Below, one piece after another: positions 9,245 to 19,059 of a stretch of 64,000 nucleotides of DNA; the stretch's first letter is position 1; each line of letters begins with the position of its first letter. The stretch comes from Vibrio kanaloae (GTDB lineage: Bacteria; Pseudomonadota; Gammaproteobacteria; Enterobacterales; Vibrionaceae). Location: contig NZ_AP025497.1 of NCBI RefSeq assembly GCF_024347535.1, positions 1,302,001 through 1,366,000 of the forward strand, given 5' to 3'. Below the pieces are notes generated by a model. The model did not search any database and had not been told where the DNA came from. It saw only the letters and a program-made list of their open reading frames with translations. A program made the position numbers and the translations under genes.

Positions 9245-10435
9245 TTAAAGAACCGCAGCGATACCTTTACATAGAGGACCCATGTTTGACTTAGTCATAC
9301 CAGCAACACTGATACGGCCAGAACCAACAATGTAGATAGCGAATTCATCTTTTAGGCGAGTTACTTGCTCTTTGCTTAGGCCAGAGAACGAGAACATGCC
9401 GTTTTGACGTTCGATGAATGTGAAGTCTGCGTCTACACCTTCAGATTTCAGTGTAGTTACGAATAGCTCACGCATCTCTTGGATACGGTCACGCATTTCT
9501 GCTACTTCTGCTTCCCATTCAGCACGTAGATCAGCATCACCAAGGATGTGAGTAACGACAGCACTGCCGTGCGCTGGTGGGTTAGAGTAGATAGAGCGGA
9601 TAATGCTCTTAACTTGAGAGAACGCTGTCGTTGCTACGTCTGCAGATTCTGCAACCAGAGTGAATGCACCTACACGTTCGTTGTACAAGCCGAAGTTCTT
9701 AGAGAACGAGCTAGCAACAAGGATCTCTTTGTTGTATTGAGCAAAAACACGTAGGCCAGCAGCATCTTCTTCAACGCCTTTTGCAAAACCTTGGTAAGCA
9801 AAATCGAATAGAGGAAGCAGTTTCTTCTCAGCAACCAGTTTAGCCAGTACTTCCCATTCATCAGCAGTAGGGTCGATACCTGTTGGGTTGTGACAGCAGC
9901 CGTGAAGAAGAACGATATCGCCTTCAGAAGCGTTCTCTAGGTCAGCAACCATGCCAGCGAAGTCTTTGTCTTTAGTTTCAGCGTTGTAGTAGCTGTATTG
10001 AGCCGTTTCGATACCCGCAGCAGCGAAAACGCCGTTGTGGTTAGCCCAAGTTGGGTTACTGATCCAGATTTTCACATCGCCCAGTTGGCGTTTGATGAAT
10101 TCACCCGCTACGCGAAGTGCACCTGTACCACCTGGCGCTTGTGCTGTTTTAGCGCGTTGAGACGTAACGATCTCAGTATCTGAACCGAAAAGAAGCTTCT
10201 GAACCGCTAAACCGTATTCAGCTGTACCTTCAATTGTTAGGTAAGATTTGGTTTTTTCGTTTTCAAGAAGTGCAGCTTCTGCTTTCTTTACTGTTTTAAG
10301 TACAGGCGTTTGACCATCTTCATTTTTGTAGATGCCCACACCAAGGTTGATTTTCTCTGCACGAGAGTCTTTTTTAAACTCTTCAGTAAGGCCGAGGATA
10401 GGATCGGCGGGAGCAGCTAACACTTTTTCAAACAT
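9245..10435 (-). CDS. aspC: Aspartate/aromatic aminotransferase AspC
   Basis: AspC swaps amino groups between aspartate or aromatic amino acids and 2-oxoglutarate using PLP. The start [16 protein letters not shown] at 10435 matches E. coli AspC and has GGATGAAG just upstream. Two earlier in-frame ATGs lack a ribosome site. Visible motifs are [22 protein letters not shown], and [15 protein letters not shown] with the PLP lysine. The length of 396 residues is typical. Confidence 0.96.
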   Translation of the reverse strand: MFEKVLAAPADPILGLTEEFKKDSRAEKINLGVGIYKNEDGQTPVLKTVKKAEAALLENEKTKSYLTIEGTAEYGLAVQKLLFGSDTEIVTSQRAKTAQAPGGTGALRVAGEFIKRQLGDVKIWISNPTWANHNGVFAAAGIETAQYSYYNAETKDKDFAGMVADLENASEGDIVLLHGCCHNPTGIDPTADEWEVLAKLVAEKKLLPLFDFAYQGFAKGVEEDAAGLRVFAQYNKEILVASSFSKNFGLYNERVGAFTLVAESADVATTAFSQVKSIIRSIYSNPPAHGSAVVTHILGDADLRAEWEAEVAEMRDRIQEMRELFVTTLKSEGVDADFTFIERQNGMFSFSGLSKEQVTRLKDEFAIYIVGSGRISVAGMTKSNMGPLCKGIAAVL

Positions 10436-10585
10436 AATCTTCATCCATGTCAATTGAGAGGGGATAGTATCTATGGGTATTTATACCTGTATGGGATTTT
10501 TATGACAATACGAAGTGAACAGAAAGACCAAAAAAAATCCATTTCAATCAGATTTATTGACTAAAGAGGAAATTTGATAACAAAA

Positions 10586-10612
10586 CACCCTACGGGTTAC
10601 CCATAGGGTGCA
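10586..10612 (-). terminator. Hairpin terminator after the HD-GYP gene
   Basis: Arms CACCCTA (10586-10592) and TAGGGTG (10604-10610). On the minus strand the stem is followed by TTTTGTT, just past the end of the HD-GYP gene. Confidence 0.6.
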
Positions 10613-10636
10613 AGAAGTTAGTGGTTTTTGAATAGA

Positions 10637-12139
10637 TTAGGCAGGTTGAGCAATAAAGCTTTCGCGCTCGAGTTCGTTGGCTACATTTTTTCCATCTTTG
10701 TAGGTCGCGGCAATTAAAACGAACGCTTGTTCAACAGCTAGAAAAGCTTGGACAACTTGCGGATCAAAATGCGTCCCATTGCCTTCTAAGATGATCTGTT
10801 TGGCTTGTTCGTGAGTAAAGGCTGGCTTGTAGACTCGCTTCGAGATGAGCGCATCATAAACATCGGCCAATGCCATTAAACGGCCAGATAACGGGATATC
10901 TTCACCAGACAACTGATTAGGATAACCATTGCCATTCCATTTCTCGTGGTGAGTCAGAGATATCTCCTTTGCGACTCTTAAGAAAGAGCTACTTCCTAGC
11001 TGCTTTTCTGCAATAGAAAGTGCTTCAGCACCAATCGCGGGGTGACCTTTCATTATCTCAAACTCTTCGTCAGTCAATTTGCCCGGCTTCAATAACACGC
11101 TATCAGGCACACCGACTTTGCCTACGTCGTGTAAAGGCGCAGATTTGTAAAGCAACTCGATGTAGTTTGGTGTTAACAAGCTTGAGTGGGTTTCTGATTT
11201 GCTGAGCTCTTGTGCGAGCACCTTGACGTACTCTTGAGTTCTTAGGATATGTGCGCCCGTTTCATTGTCTCGAGATTCAGCCAATGCCGATAAGCTCACA
11301 ATGGCCACGTCACGTGTGGTTTTCACTTCGTTTTGCGCGGTTTCAAGGCTATCAAGCATGGTATTGGTCATAGATGCCATTGATCCAAGCTCGTTGTAGC
11401 CGAAAATAGGTAAGCGAACGCCTTGCTCGCCATTGGTGACTTTGTTTAATGCGTGCTCTTGGCTTAGGAGAATACGCTTAATTAGCTTACTCCAAAGCGT
11501 CATGATGGTTATCGCGTAGCCACCCAGTACCACAGCCAAATAAATAAACTCTTTGATCACGCTGATCTTGCCGGTGCCATCCAATAAGCGGTCAGGGTTA
11601 TGTTCTAACCAGAAGATGTCTTTGACAGCAATCATCGTCAACATAGTCGTCAGTGTTACCAGAAGCACGATAACCAAGCCTATCATCTGCTTGACTAGTG
11701 AACTTCTTTCACCAACCAGTTGGAAGTTGAATTGTCCAGTCGTCTCCATTTTATCCATTTGGCTGAGCTTAGCGTTCAATTGAAGAATGGTTCCGGTAAA
11801 GAAGCCGAATAGACTCATTCCAAACAGCACCTTCAAATTACTATCTATGGTGAATTCATAGCTTAAGTTGTAGTAGAGCGCGAAAGGCACACTTGCAACA
11901 AAAAATAGCAGGGTATCGAGTTGCGCGAATCGGCCTTGCTTGACCAAGGTATGTTGCGCTAATAGGTAACGACGCGCGAGCCATAATAAGACAAACACAA
12001 TACTGACTTGTGTGAAAATCTCTAACGTCGTTAAGCTCTCGAGCATAGGACACACCCGACTGCCATAGGTGCCAAACAGCACGCCAGCAATGACGTATAA
12101 CTTAGTCGTTAGCGATTGATTGTAATTTGAAGTATCCAT
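10637..12139 (-). CDS. Membrane HD-GYP domain protein (putative c-di-GMP phosphodiesterase)
   Basis: The N-terminal half has about six hydrophobic membrane segments. A HAMP-like linker follows (about 220-270), then an HD-GYP domain in the C-terminal 200 residues. The metal-binding HDVGKVGVPD, the GHPAIGAEAL stretch, HHEKWNGNGYP and the following LADVYDALISKR are intact, so hydrolysis of cyclic di-GMP is likely. AAGG precedes the ATG by six bases. Its input signal is unknown; the multi-pass sensor region suggests a membrane-associated cue. Confidence 0.9.
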   Translation of the reverse strand: MDTSNYNQSLTTKLYVIAGVLFGTYGSRVCPMLESLTTLEIFTQVSIVFVLLWLARRYLLAQHTLVKQGRFAQLDTLLFFVASVPFALYYNLSYEFTIDSNLKVLFGMSLFGFFTGTILQLNAKLSQMDKMETTGQFNFQLVGERSSLVKQMIGLVIVLLVTLTTMLTMIAVKDIFWLEHNPDRLLDGTGKISVIKEFIYLAVVLGGYAITIMTLWSKLIKRILLSQEHALNKVTNGEQGVRLPIFGYNELGSMASMTNTMLDSLETAQNEVKTTRDVAIVSLSALAESRDNETGAHILRTQEYVKVLAQELSKSETHSSLLTPNYIELLYKSAPLHDVGKVGVPDSVLLKPGKLTDEEFEIMKGHPAIGAEALSIAEKQLGSSSFLRVAKEISLTHHEKWNGNGYPNQLSGEDIPLSGRLMALADVYDALISKRVYKPAFTHEQAKQIILEGNGTHFDPQVVQAFLAVEQAFVLIAATYKDGKNVANELERESFIAQPA

Positions 12140-12338
12140 CGTAAGCCTTTGTTCTCATTCTTATTAGATTTACGCATTCATTGATTCACGACTTTAGAAT
12201 TACGAACGATTAGCATAACTGACGTGAATAAGACCGGAGATTCTATCGATAGCTTTCGTGGATTGATACAAGAAACTGGTTTGTGTTGGATATTTGTTAG
12301 CTAGGTGTGGGTTATTGCTGCATTTTTATGAAGATACT

Positions 12339-12371
12339 TGAATAGCCTCGGTCGAGGTTCGAGGCTATTCA
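12339..12371. repeat. Strong 12-bp-stem hairpin
   Basis: TGAATAGCCTCG (12339-12350) pairs perfectly with CGAGGCTATTCA (12360-12371) across nine bases. It lies just past the 3' end of the small gene at 12428 but has no T tract on either strand. It may be an atypical terminator or an RNA stabiliser. Confidence 0.5.
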
Positions 12372-12427
12372 GTCTGTATACTGGGTTAGAATCGCGAGTG
12401 ATTGGGTTCGTTATCTACTTTACCCTG

Positions 12428-12727
12428 TTACTTTTTCAGATTGATTTCAGCTTCGATGGAGCCTGTTTCAATCTCAGGATGAGACGCTAGCTTGTCTGCA
12501 GCCCATTGGTTTAAATGCTTAAGAATGGCCGACACCGCGTGTTTTTCAGTTGGTGCTTGGTTTTGATCGACGTCGAGTTTCTGCTTTGGATGTGAACCTG
12601 TCGCATCTTCAGCGATATGGAGCCAGTCTGGGTGCCAGTAATATGGCTGTCCACTCGGTGTTGTCCAACTATGAACACCGTTTGACTTTCCTTTGTAACT
12701 TAGTTGGTCTGCTTCTATTTTTTTCAT
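12428..12727 (-). CDS. Hypothetical protein (99 aa)
   Basis: The family is not recognised. The protein is soluble and hydrophilic. It begins with a WTTPSGQPYYWHPDWLH segment rich in aromatics, followed by a lysine/glutamine-rich linker and a helix. It has no signal peptide. A perfect CRP-type site lies about 110 bp upstream of its start and may control it or the divergent MocR-type gene. Confidence 0.55.
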   Translation of the reverse strand: MKKIEADQLSYKGKSNGVHSWTTPSGQPYYWHPDWLHIAEDATGSHPKQKLDVDQNQAPTEKHAVSAILKHLNQWAADKLASHPEIETGSIEAEINLKK

Positions 12728-12828
12728 TATTGTCTCGCATGTTTTCTGGGTTACATCAAATAATTGAGGCGAAGAGCGACCTTAGCTCGCGCCTTGAGTA
12801 CAAAACTATCAAAGCTTACAAAGTTATC

Positions 12829-12844
12829 TGTGAACTATTTCACA
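12829..12844. promoter_or_regulatory. CRP-type binding site
   Basis: TGTGA-ACTATT-TCACA matches the core CRP consensus (TGTGA N6 TCACA) exactly. It lies midway between the divergent genes starting at 12727 and 12946. Confidence 0.6.
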
Positions 12845-12945
12845 CAATTATAGAAATCAGAAGTAATCACTTGGTTAGCAGCAATAGTTGTTAACGTTAG
12901 TGATAAAATCTGGGCCCACAGAATTTCTCTAGGTAGTACAATTAG

Positions 12946-14346
12946 ATGGCGCGTTATGAAGAGCTTGCAAAGGATATTCGAACTCAGATTGCTAATAACA
13001 CTTGGCGAACTGGGGAAAAGATTCCTTCTGTACGCGTGAGTTGCCGTAATTATAACGTCAGCAACAGTACTGTCTTACAAGCTTATCAATTGCTCGAAAG
13101 TGAGGGTTGGATCATCGCTAAGCCTCAGTCTGGCTATTTTGTAGCGCCACGAGTGGATGGCATTGATTATAAACTGCCATTCGTGCGCGAAAAGAAAGCG
13201 ATCAACGACCGCCTATTCGAGTTCTTGAAATCTAGCTCTGCAGAGGGTGTCATTCCTTTTGGCTCCGCATTCCCAGACCCTGACCTTTTCCCATTGCCGA
13301 CTTTGACTCGAAACCTTGCCAGTGCTGGCAGGAAGATGACCGGCGCCAGTGTGATTAACAACTTGCCACCTGGAAGCGAGTCCCTAAGAAGACAAATCGC
13401 ACAGCGTTATCTGCAGCAAGGTATAACGGTTAACCATCAAGATATTGTGATTACGTCAGGCGCGATGGAAGCGCTAAATTTAAGCCTACAAACGGTTACT
13501 AAGTCGGGCGACAACGTGGTGATTGAGTCGCCTGCATTCTACGGGGCTTTGCAGGCTGTTGAGAGGTTAGGGCTTAACCCGATTGAAGTGGATGTTTGCC
13601 CAATTAATGGATTGAACATCGAACAGTTTGAACGTGCCTTAAAAAACCAAGATGTAAAAGCGTGCTGGCTGATGACAACCTTTCAAAACCCAACCGGAAC
13701 TAGCCTGTCTGAAGAGGCGAAGCGCCTTGTGGTAAAGATTGCGGAGCAGCATGAAGCCTACATTATTGAAGATGACGTGTATGGAGACCTTTATTATGAG
13801 GGGCACAAACCTAAGCCATTAAAAGCCTTTGATAATACCGATTCTGTTTTGCTTTGTGGTTCGTATTCGAAAAGCCTGTGCCCCGGCTATCGTGTCGGTT
13901 GGGTCGTGAACACACGCTTTAATGACGCGATTCAAAAGCTTCAACTTCTTTCTACCTTGTCGAGCAGCGCACCTGTGCAGCTTGGAGTTGCACATTTTTT
14001 GACTCATGAAAGCTACGATAATCACCTACGTAAACTGCGCAAAAACCTGTTGGTTAGAAAAGAGCGCTTTATTAGCGTCATCAAACAGTACTTCCCGCAT
14101 TCCATCAAGATTGAAGAGCCTGCTGGTGGTTACTTTGTCTGGGTTCGTTTCTCTCCTGACTTCGACAGCCAGCAATTCCATCAATTAGCTATTGCACAAG
14201 ACATCAGTGTGGCATCGGGTGACTTATTTAGTGAGCAAGGCAGAGTAGGCAATGCAATTCGATTGAATTTTTCTTATGAACTCACTGTAGAGAAAGAACA
14301 GGCACTTATCCTACTTGGTAAGATCGCGCATCAGATGACGTACTAA
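12946..14346 (+). CDS. MocR-type regulator (GntR DNA-binding plus aminotransferase domain)
   Basis: This 466-residue protein joins an N-terminal GntR winged helix (RYEELAKDIRTQI, then NVSNSTVLQAYQLLESEGWI) to a fold-type I aminotransferase domain from about residue 90. The PLP region SGAMEALNLSLQ, the FQNPTGTSLS motif and the lysine motif GSYSKSLCPGYRVGWV are intact. MocR/YdcR-type proteins use PLP as a sensor and often control vitamin B6 or amino acid genes. No target is evident nearby. Confidence 0.92.
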   Translation: MARYEELAKDIRTQIANNTWRTGEKIPSVRVSCRNYNVSNSTVLQAYQLLESEGWIIAKPQSGYFVAPRVDGIDYKLPFVREKKAINDRLFEFLKSSSAEGVIPFGSAFPDPDLFPLPTLTRNLASAGRKMTGASVINNLPPGSESLRRQIAQRYLQQGITVNHQDIVITSGAMEALNLSLQTVTKSGDNVVIESPAFYGALQAVERLGLNPIEVDVCPINGLNIEQFERALKNQDVKACWLMTTFQNPTGTSLSEEAKRLVVKIAEQHEAYIIEDDVYGDLYYEGHKPKPLKAFDNTDSVLLCGSYSKSLCPGYRVGWVVNTRFNDAIQKLQLLSTLSSSAPVQLGVAHFLTHESYDNHLRKLRKNLLVRKERFISVIKQYFPHSIKIEEPAGGYFVWVRFSPDFDSQQFHQLAIAQDISVASGDLFSEQGRVGNAIRLNFSYELTVEKEQALILLGKIAHQMTY

Positions 14347-14457
14347 AATAAGAGGTAGCGATTGTAACTGTACGGGTTGTTTGTAGTGTAATTGTACGCC
14401 TTATAAAGTAAATAATTGTGATTCAATAACGGTAGATTAAATATTGGAGATACCGTT

Positions 14458-14664
14458 ATGTTGAAAATGACTATGGGAAACGAAGCTAAGCTGATTATTG
14501 TCGCGATTGTGTGTGCGCTTCTGCTTATTCTCGGCCACGTATTGTTGGCAAAAGCATTCGCTGATATGGCCTGGGCAGAATACACTACTGCGGCTATCCC
14601 GTTCGTTATGATGGCAATCTGCGGTCTCGCAATAAAATACGCTATCGACCAAGATGTTGATTAG
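14458..14664 (+). CDS. Small two-helix membrane protein (68 aa)
   Basis: It has two hydrophobic segments (about 12-32 and 42-60) joined by a short loop, with an acidic C-terminus. GGAGA lies seven bases before the ATG, which supports expression. No family recognised. It ends before the terminator shared with asnS. Confidence 0.6.
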   Translation: MLKMTMGNEAKLIIVAIVCALLLILGHVLLAKAFADMAWAEYTTAAIPFVMMAICGLAIKYAIDQDVD

Positions 14665-14731
14665 CTTTTGAATAACGAATCTTAGGCGGTGGTACGCAGA
14701 AGCAACCGTCGTCTCGTTTTATTCCGAACAT

Positions 14732-14763
14732 AAAAAAACCTCCGCAAGTGCGGAGGTTTTTTA
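14732..14763. terminator. Bidirectional terminator (small membrane gene / asnS)
   Basis: AAAAACCTCCGC / GCGGAGGTTTTT with loop AAGT, flanked by A and T tracts, between convergent genes. Confidence 0.85.
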
Positions 14764-14799
14764 TTTGTTCTTAACTTTTAATATCGAATTAGTTTCGAA

Positions 14800-16200
14800 T
14801 TAGAAGTTTGCAGAGCGTGGTGTACGTGGGAATGGAATCACGTCACGAACGTTGCCCATACCTGTTACGTAAGATACTAGACGCTCGAAACCAAGACCGA
14901 AACCAGCGTGTGGCACTGTGCCGTATTTACGTAGGTCGCGGTACCAGCTCATGTGCTCAGGGTCGATACCCATAGCAATCATACGCTCGTCTAGAATGTC
15001 TAGACGCTCTTCACGTTGTGCACCACCGATGATTTCACCGATGCCTGGTGCAAGTACGTCCATTGCTGCAACTGTTTTGCCGTCGTCGTTTAAGCGCATG
15101 TAGAAAGCTTTGATGTCTTTCGGGTAGTTCTTAACGATAACAGGTGCTTTGAAGTGCTCTTCAGCTAGGTAACGCTCATGCTCAGAAGACATGTCGATGC
15201 CCCACTCAACGTCAAACTCAAATTTCTTACCAGAGTCTAGTAGGATTTGGATTGCGTCAGTGTAGTCAACTTGTGCGAAGTCAGCGTCAACGAATTGCTC
15301 TAGACGAGTAATTGCTTGCTTGTCGATGCGAGAAGCGAAGAATTCAAGGTCGTCGCGGCGCTCTTCAAGAACAGCAGCGAAAACGTACTTAAGCATGTCT
15401 TCAGCCAGTTTCGCTACATCGTTAAGGTCTGCAAACGCAACTTCAGGCTCAACCATCCAGAACTCGGCTAGGTGGCGGCTTGTGTTTGAGTTTTCAGCAC
15501 GGAACGTAGGACCGAACGTGTAAACCTTGCTTAGTGCACAAGCATAAGCTTCAGCATTAAGTTGGCCAGATACTGTTAGGAACGTCTCTTTACCGAAGAA
15601 ATCTTCGTTGAAGTCTACGTCGCCTTTTTCAGTGCGTGGTAGGTTTTCCATGTCTAGCGTAGAAACACGGAACATTTCACCAGCGCCTTCTGCATCAGAT
15701 GCAGTGATAAGCGGAGCAGAAGTCCAGAAGAAGCCTTGCTCGTGGTAGAAACGGTGAATCGCTTGAGATAGACAGTTACGTACACGTGCTACTGCGCCAA
15801 TCACGTTTGTACGTGGACGTAGGTGAGCAACTTCACGAAGGTATTCGATAGAGTGACGTGTCTTAGCCATTGGGTAAGTGTCAGCGTCTTCAACCCAGCC
15901 TACAACTTTAACGTCAGTTGCTGCTAGTTCGAAGTCTTGACCTTTCGCAGGAGACTCAACAATCTTACCCGTTACTTCAACAGAGCAGCCAGTCGTTAGC
16001 TTTAATACTTCGTTTTCGTAATTATTAAGATTATTAGGAACCACGGCCTGAATCGGGTCGAAACAAGAGCCGTCATAAATGGCAAGGAAAGAGATTCCAG
16101 CTTTGGAATCACGACGTGAACGGATCCAGCCACGAACAGTTACTTCACTGTCTACCGCTAGCTTGCCGCCAAGTACGTCTGTTACAGGCGCGTAAGTCAT
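14800..16200 (-). CDS. asnS: Asparaginyl-tRNA synthetase AsnS
   Basis: AsnS charges tRNA-Asn with asparagine. I choose the start [12 protein letters not shown] at 16200 (466 residues), which matches the E. coli length and has GGAG upstream; six extra residues are possible from 16218. An N-terminal OB fold ([18 protein letters not shown]) is followed by the class II core, with motif 2 around [18 protein letters not shown] and motif 3 [10 protein letters not shown] near the end. It is monocistronic. Confidence 0.97.
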   Translation of the reverse strand: MTYAPVTDVLGGKLAVDSEVTVRGWIRSRRDSKAGISFLAIYDGSCFDPIQAVVPNNLNNYENEVLKLTTGCSVEVTGKIVESPAKGQDFELAATDVKVVGWVEDADTYPMAKTRHSIEYLREVAHLRPRTNVIGAVARVRNCLSQAIHRFYHEQGFFWTSAPLITASDAEGAGEMFRVSTLDMENLPRTEKGDVDFNEDFFGKETFLTVSGQLNAEAYACALSKVYTFGPTFRAENSNTSRHLAEFWMVEPEVAFADLNDVAKLAEDMLKYVFAAVLEERRDDLEFFASRIDKQAITRLEQFVDADFAQVDYTDAIQILLDSGKKFEFDVEWGIDMSSEHERYLAEEHFKAPVIVKNYPKDIKAFYMRLNDDGKTVAAMDVLAPGIGEIIGGAQREERLDILDERMIAMGIDPEHMSWYRDLRKYGTVPHAGFGLGFERLVSYVTGMGNVRDVIPFPRTPRSANF

Positions 16201-16647
16201 GTTGATTTCATTCTCCATTGAGGGACAAATTCAACTCAATGTTATTAGCATGGCCTCAAATTAATATAAATAATGAACAATTATTGGCCGAAACATTGAG
16301 TTGTATATACTTTCTAAATCGATTGAACATATTACCTGTCATACGGACAGCTTCAACCTTTATTCTTGTTCGGTGAAAGAAATATTGTGTCTACAGACAA
16401 GAAAAACCATGAAGGGTTATTTTTTGTTCGATCTCATAATGCGTTGCTGTGGCAGATCTAATAACAGAGCCTATTTAAAGTAAAGCTGAAGGGGTGAAGA
16501 GGGCTCGATTTTATTATTAAACTAGGTTAGTAGATTCTTCGGAGATAGTGGCAGTGCACTGAGGTTGCTTTCTAATATTGGGCAAAGACATAAGTGCTCA
16601 TGGCTGAGCACTTTTGGATTAGATGGTAATACTGCAGTTTGGCGGTG
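16201..16647. other. Intergenic region upstream of asnS
   Basis: No convincing gene. It must hold the asnS promoter. The only structured element is a hairpin at 16592-16613 (AAGTGCTCA / TGAGCACTT), just past the 3' end of the chemoreceptor gene, which may be a weak terminator lacking a T tract. A 60-codon open frame at 16301-16483 has no ribosome site and is probably chance. Confidence 0.5.
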
Positions 16648-18318
16648 CTATGAATTGTTCTTATAATGGGTGCTTGAGTTAGATAGAGTAAATTGATTAA
16701 TCAGTGATTCAAGGTGATCAGAAAGTTCTTCTAGGCCATTGCTGATGTCGCGGGTTTCAGCCGCAGATTGTGAGGTATTATCGGCATGAGAAGTAATAGC
16801 TTCGACTTTTTGTTGAACATCCATGGTCGCTAGTGTGGTGGATTGCGTCTGTTGCTGAATGTTTCGAGCGTGTGTTAATACTTGTTTCATCTCTTCCACA
16901 ACACCGTTCATTTCATTGGACAGCGTATCAATATCTGTTGAACTTTGATGTGCTTGTTCGCAAACGCGATCGGCAGAGGTTAATGATTCTTCGCTGCCTT
17001 GTTGGAATTGGAGGATAATCGATTCAATACTACTTGTCGCTTCAGCGGTTCGTGATGCTAGATGACGGACTTCGTCAGCGACCACCGCAAAGCCACGACC
17101 CTGTTCACCCGCACGAGCAGCTTCAATTGCAGCGTTAAGTGCCAATAAATTTGTTTGATCCGCAATGCCCCGAATTACGCCCAATATCGAAGACACTTCT
17201 CCAGTTTGTTCATTGAGCATTAGTATTTTCTGTTTAACTTCTTCAATGCTGGCCACTAAGTTCTTTATTTCATTACTGGCGTCGTGTGCTTGGTTGGCAC
17301 TTTGGCATGCTACGTCAGCGGTATGGTTGATAAGGTCTGATGCCGTTAAAGTAGCTTGTTCTACATTGACTTGTTGAGCTTGTATCCCTTCCACATTATT
17401 TTGTACTTCAGCGGTTTCATTCTGCTGATCACTGGCGGCTTGCTCTGTAATTTGGGCGACACTAGTTAGTTGGGTGGCGGAAGCATTCAGTTTGTGAGAT
17501 GTATTCTGCACCTGTTTTAGGCTGTCAGACACCGTCCCCATAAATGAATTAATAGAGTTCGCCAAAGTACCTATTTCATCTTTGCTTTGATCTGGTAGAC
17601 GAGTTGATAAGTTTTTGTCGTTGCTAACTTGAGTCATAAAGCGCGAGGTGTGTTGCAGTGGGCGAACAATAATTTTACGAACCAACCCCATTGTTAGAAT
17701 AAACCCAGCAAAAGAGATCACTGCCATAATACCGATTGCGGCCATCGTTTGAGTGTTGATCAAGGAGTTGACGTGATTTAGGTTGTATTCAAGACGAATG
17801 GCCCCCAACACTTCACCTTCCGGTGCCATATGGCAGGCCACACAGTTGGTACCACGATAGTTTTCGCTCGATTTCATAGGTAGGGCGATAACTAAGCCCT
17901 TCCCCCAATCTGCAGAAAATGACTCGATGACAGTTTCACCCGCTAGCGCGCGTTTATCAATATCATCTACAGGTGTTTGGTTGTCATTTCCAGGGCCGTA
18001 TAGCCTGCTCACAGTATCAGCCCGTAATACGCGAACATCTTCAATACCTTCTTGTGCCAATGCTTTCTGACGAAGCGTCTCTTTCTGTGCCATGGTGCCA
18101 GTCAGCATCATCATATTGAGGCTATCGAAATAGTTGCTCGCCTTATCATGGAGCTGTTCACTTAATACAGAATGAACAAGCTGCTTTTGCTGCGAATATT
18201 GAAAGTAGGTCGATATTACTAGCAAAAAAGTGAACACGATGGCGAGAGCCACTAGGATTTTAAAGGTGATCGTTGAGCGCATAAGGTGTTTGTTTTTTTT
18301 AATTATAATGACGCGCAC
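16648..18318 (-). CDS. Methyl-accepting chemotaxis protein with a haem-c motif in its sensor
   Basis: This chemoreceptor has up to 556 residues. A membrane helix (about 19-40) leads to a periplasmic domain of about 140 residues, a second helix (about 181-203), a HAMP domain, and a cytoplasmic signalling domain with the conserved tip [18 protein letters not shown]. The periplasmic part contains CVACH at residues 159-163, a canonical CxxCH covalent haem site, so the sensor may detect redox state, oxygen or NO. The start is uncertain: GTG at 18318 or ATG at 18282, neither with a good ribosome site. No chemotaxis genes adjoin it. Confidence 0.88.
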   Translation of the reverse strand: MRVIIIKKNKHLMRSTITFKILVALAIVFTFLLVISTYFQYSQQKQLVHSVLSEQLHDKASNYFDSLNMMMLTGTMAQKETLRQKALAQEGIEDVRVLRADTVSRLYGPGNDNQTPVDDIDKRALAGETVIESFSADWGKGLVIALPMKSSENYRGTNCVACHMAPEGEVLGAIRLEYNLNHVNSLINTQTMAAIGIMAVISFAGFILTMGLVRKIIVRPLQHTSRFMTQVSNDKNLSTRLPDQSKDEIGTLANSINSFMGTVSDSLKQVQNTSHKLNASATQLTSVAQITEQAASDQQNETAEVQNNVEGIQAQQVNVEQATLTASDLINHTADVACQSANQAHDASNEIKNLVASIEEVKQKILMLNEQTGEVSSILGVIRGIADQTNLLALNAAIEAARAGEQGRGFAVVADEVRHLASRTAEATSSIESIILQFQQGSEESLTSADRVCEQAHQSSTDIDTLSNEMNGVVEEMKQVLTHARNIQQQTQSTTLATMDVQQKVEAITSHADNTSQSAAETRDISNGLEELSDHLESLINQFTLSNSSTHYKNNS

Positions 18319-18524
18319 ACTTTACTTGTTAGAGTCTCTACTACCTATGGAGTAGGGTGAATTATGTGACCATACTCCGGTTGTGGTTGTGGTTGTGGTT
18401 TTGTTTCTGTGATGTAGCGAGATTGTGGCGCTTCTATTATGTAAATTAGGTTTTAATTTAGTGTTGAGCTTCCATTAATGTGCATATTGATTTTATGAAG
18501 CAGCATAATTAGCTTTTGGGGGAA

Positions 18525-18542
18525 TCCTTACTCGAGTAAGGA
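18525..18542. repeat. 18-bp perfect palindrome upstream of queD
   Basis: TCCTTACTCGAGTAAGGA is a perfect palindrome about 80 bp before the queD start. In RNA it would form a short stem with a TCGA loop. It could be an operator or a leader hairpin; no known motif matches. Confidence 0.4.
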
Positions 18543-18621
18543 CGTCCAACGGTGATAGAACTTGTAGTGTGTAGTGGTTTTACGTAAAATTGCGTGTCAT
18601 TTTTTTAGCCTGAGAAACACA

Positions 18622-18987
18622 ATGAGAACTGAGTTATACAAAGAGTTTATGTTTGAAGCTGCCCACCATCTTCCTCATGTGCCAGAAGGGCATAAATGCG
18701 GTCGTTTGCATGGCCACTCTTTTCTTGTTCGCTTGTACGTAGAAGGTGAAGTTGATCCACATACAGGCTGGGTAATTGACTTCTCGGAAATTAAAGCGGT
18801 ATTCAAACCGATTTACAACCGTTTAGATCATTACTACCTCAACGACATTAAGGGTTTAGAGAACCCTACAAGTGAAGTGTTGGCTAAGTGGATCTGGAAT
18901 GAGCTAAAACCAAACTTGCCGCTTTTGAGCAAAGTTGAAATTAAAGAAACCTGTACTGCAGGTTGTATTTATATTGGCGAAGCGTAA
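18622..18987 (+). CDS. queD: 6-carboxytetrahydropterin synthase QueD
   Basis: QueD makes 6-carboxy-tetrahydropterin from dihydroneopterin triphosphate, the first committed step to queuosine. The start MRTELYKEF at 18622 fits the family; an upstream extension would add 16 unlikely residues. Zinc histidines appear in FEAAHHLPH and LHGHS, and the catalytic cysteine context [10 protein letters not shown] is intact. The length of 121 residues is typical. A strong terminator follows immediately. Confidence 0.93.
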   Translation: MRTELYKEFMFEAAHHLPHVPEGHKCGRLHGHSFLVRLYVEGEVDPHTGWVIDFSEIKAVFKPIYNRLDHYYLNDIKGLENPTSEVLAKWIWNELKPNLPLLSKVEIKETCTAGCIYIGEA

Positions 18988-18994
18988 ACATTAG

Positions 18995-19025
18995 AATCCA
19001 CCTGCTAAAACAGGTGGATTTTTTT
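18995..19025 (+). terminator. Rho-independent terminator after queD
   Basis: AATCCACCTG / CAGGTGGATT with loop CTAAAA, followed by TTTTT. Confidence 0.9.
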
Positions 19026-19059
19026 AGTTGTCGGTTGAAGGTTAGTTGTTGATTGAAAG

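Noticed and set aside
16301..16483. 60-codon open frame upstream of asnS
   Set aside because: No ribosome site, no recognisable features, overlaps the likely asnS promoter region.
18525..18621. preQ1-type riboswitch before queD
   Set aside because: Only a palindrome is present; the conserved preQ1-I loop and A-rich tail are not seen.
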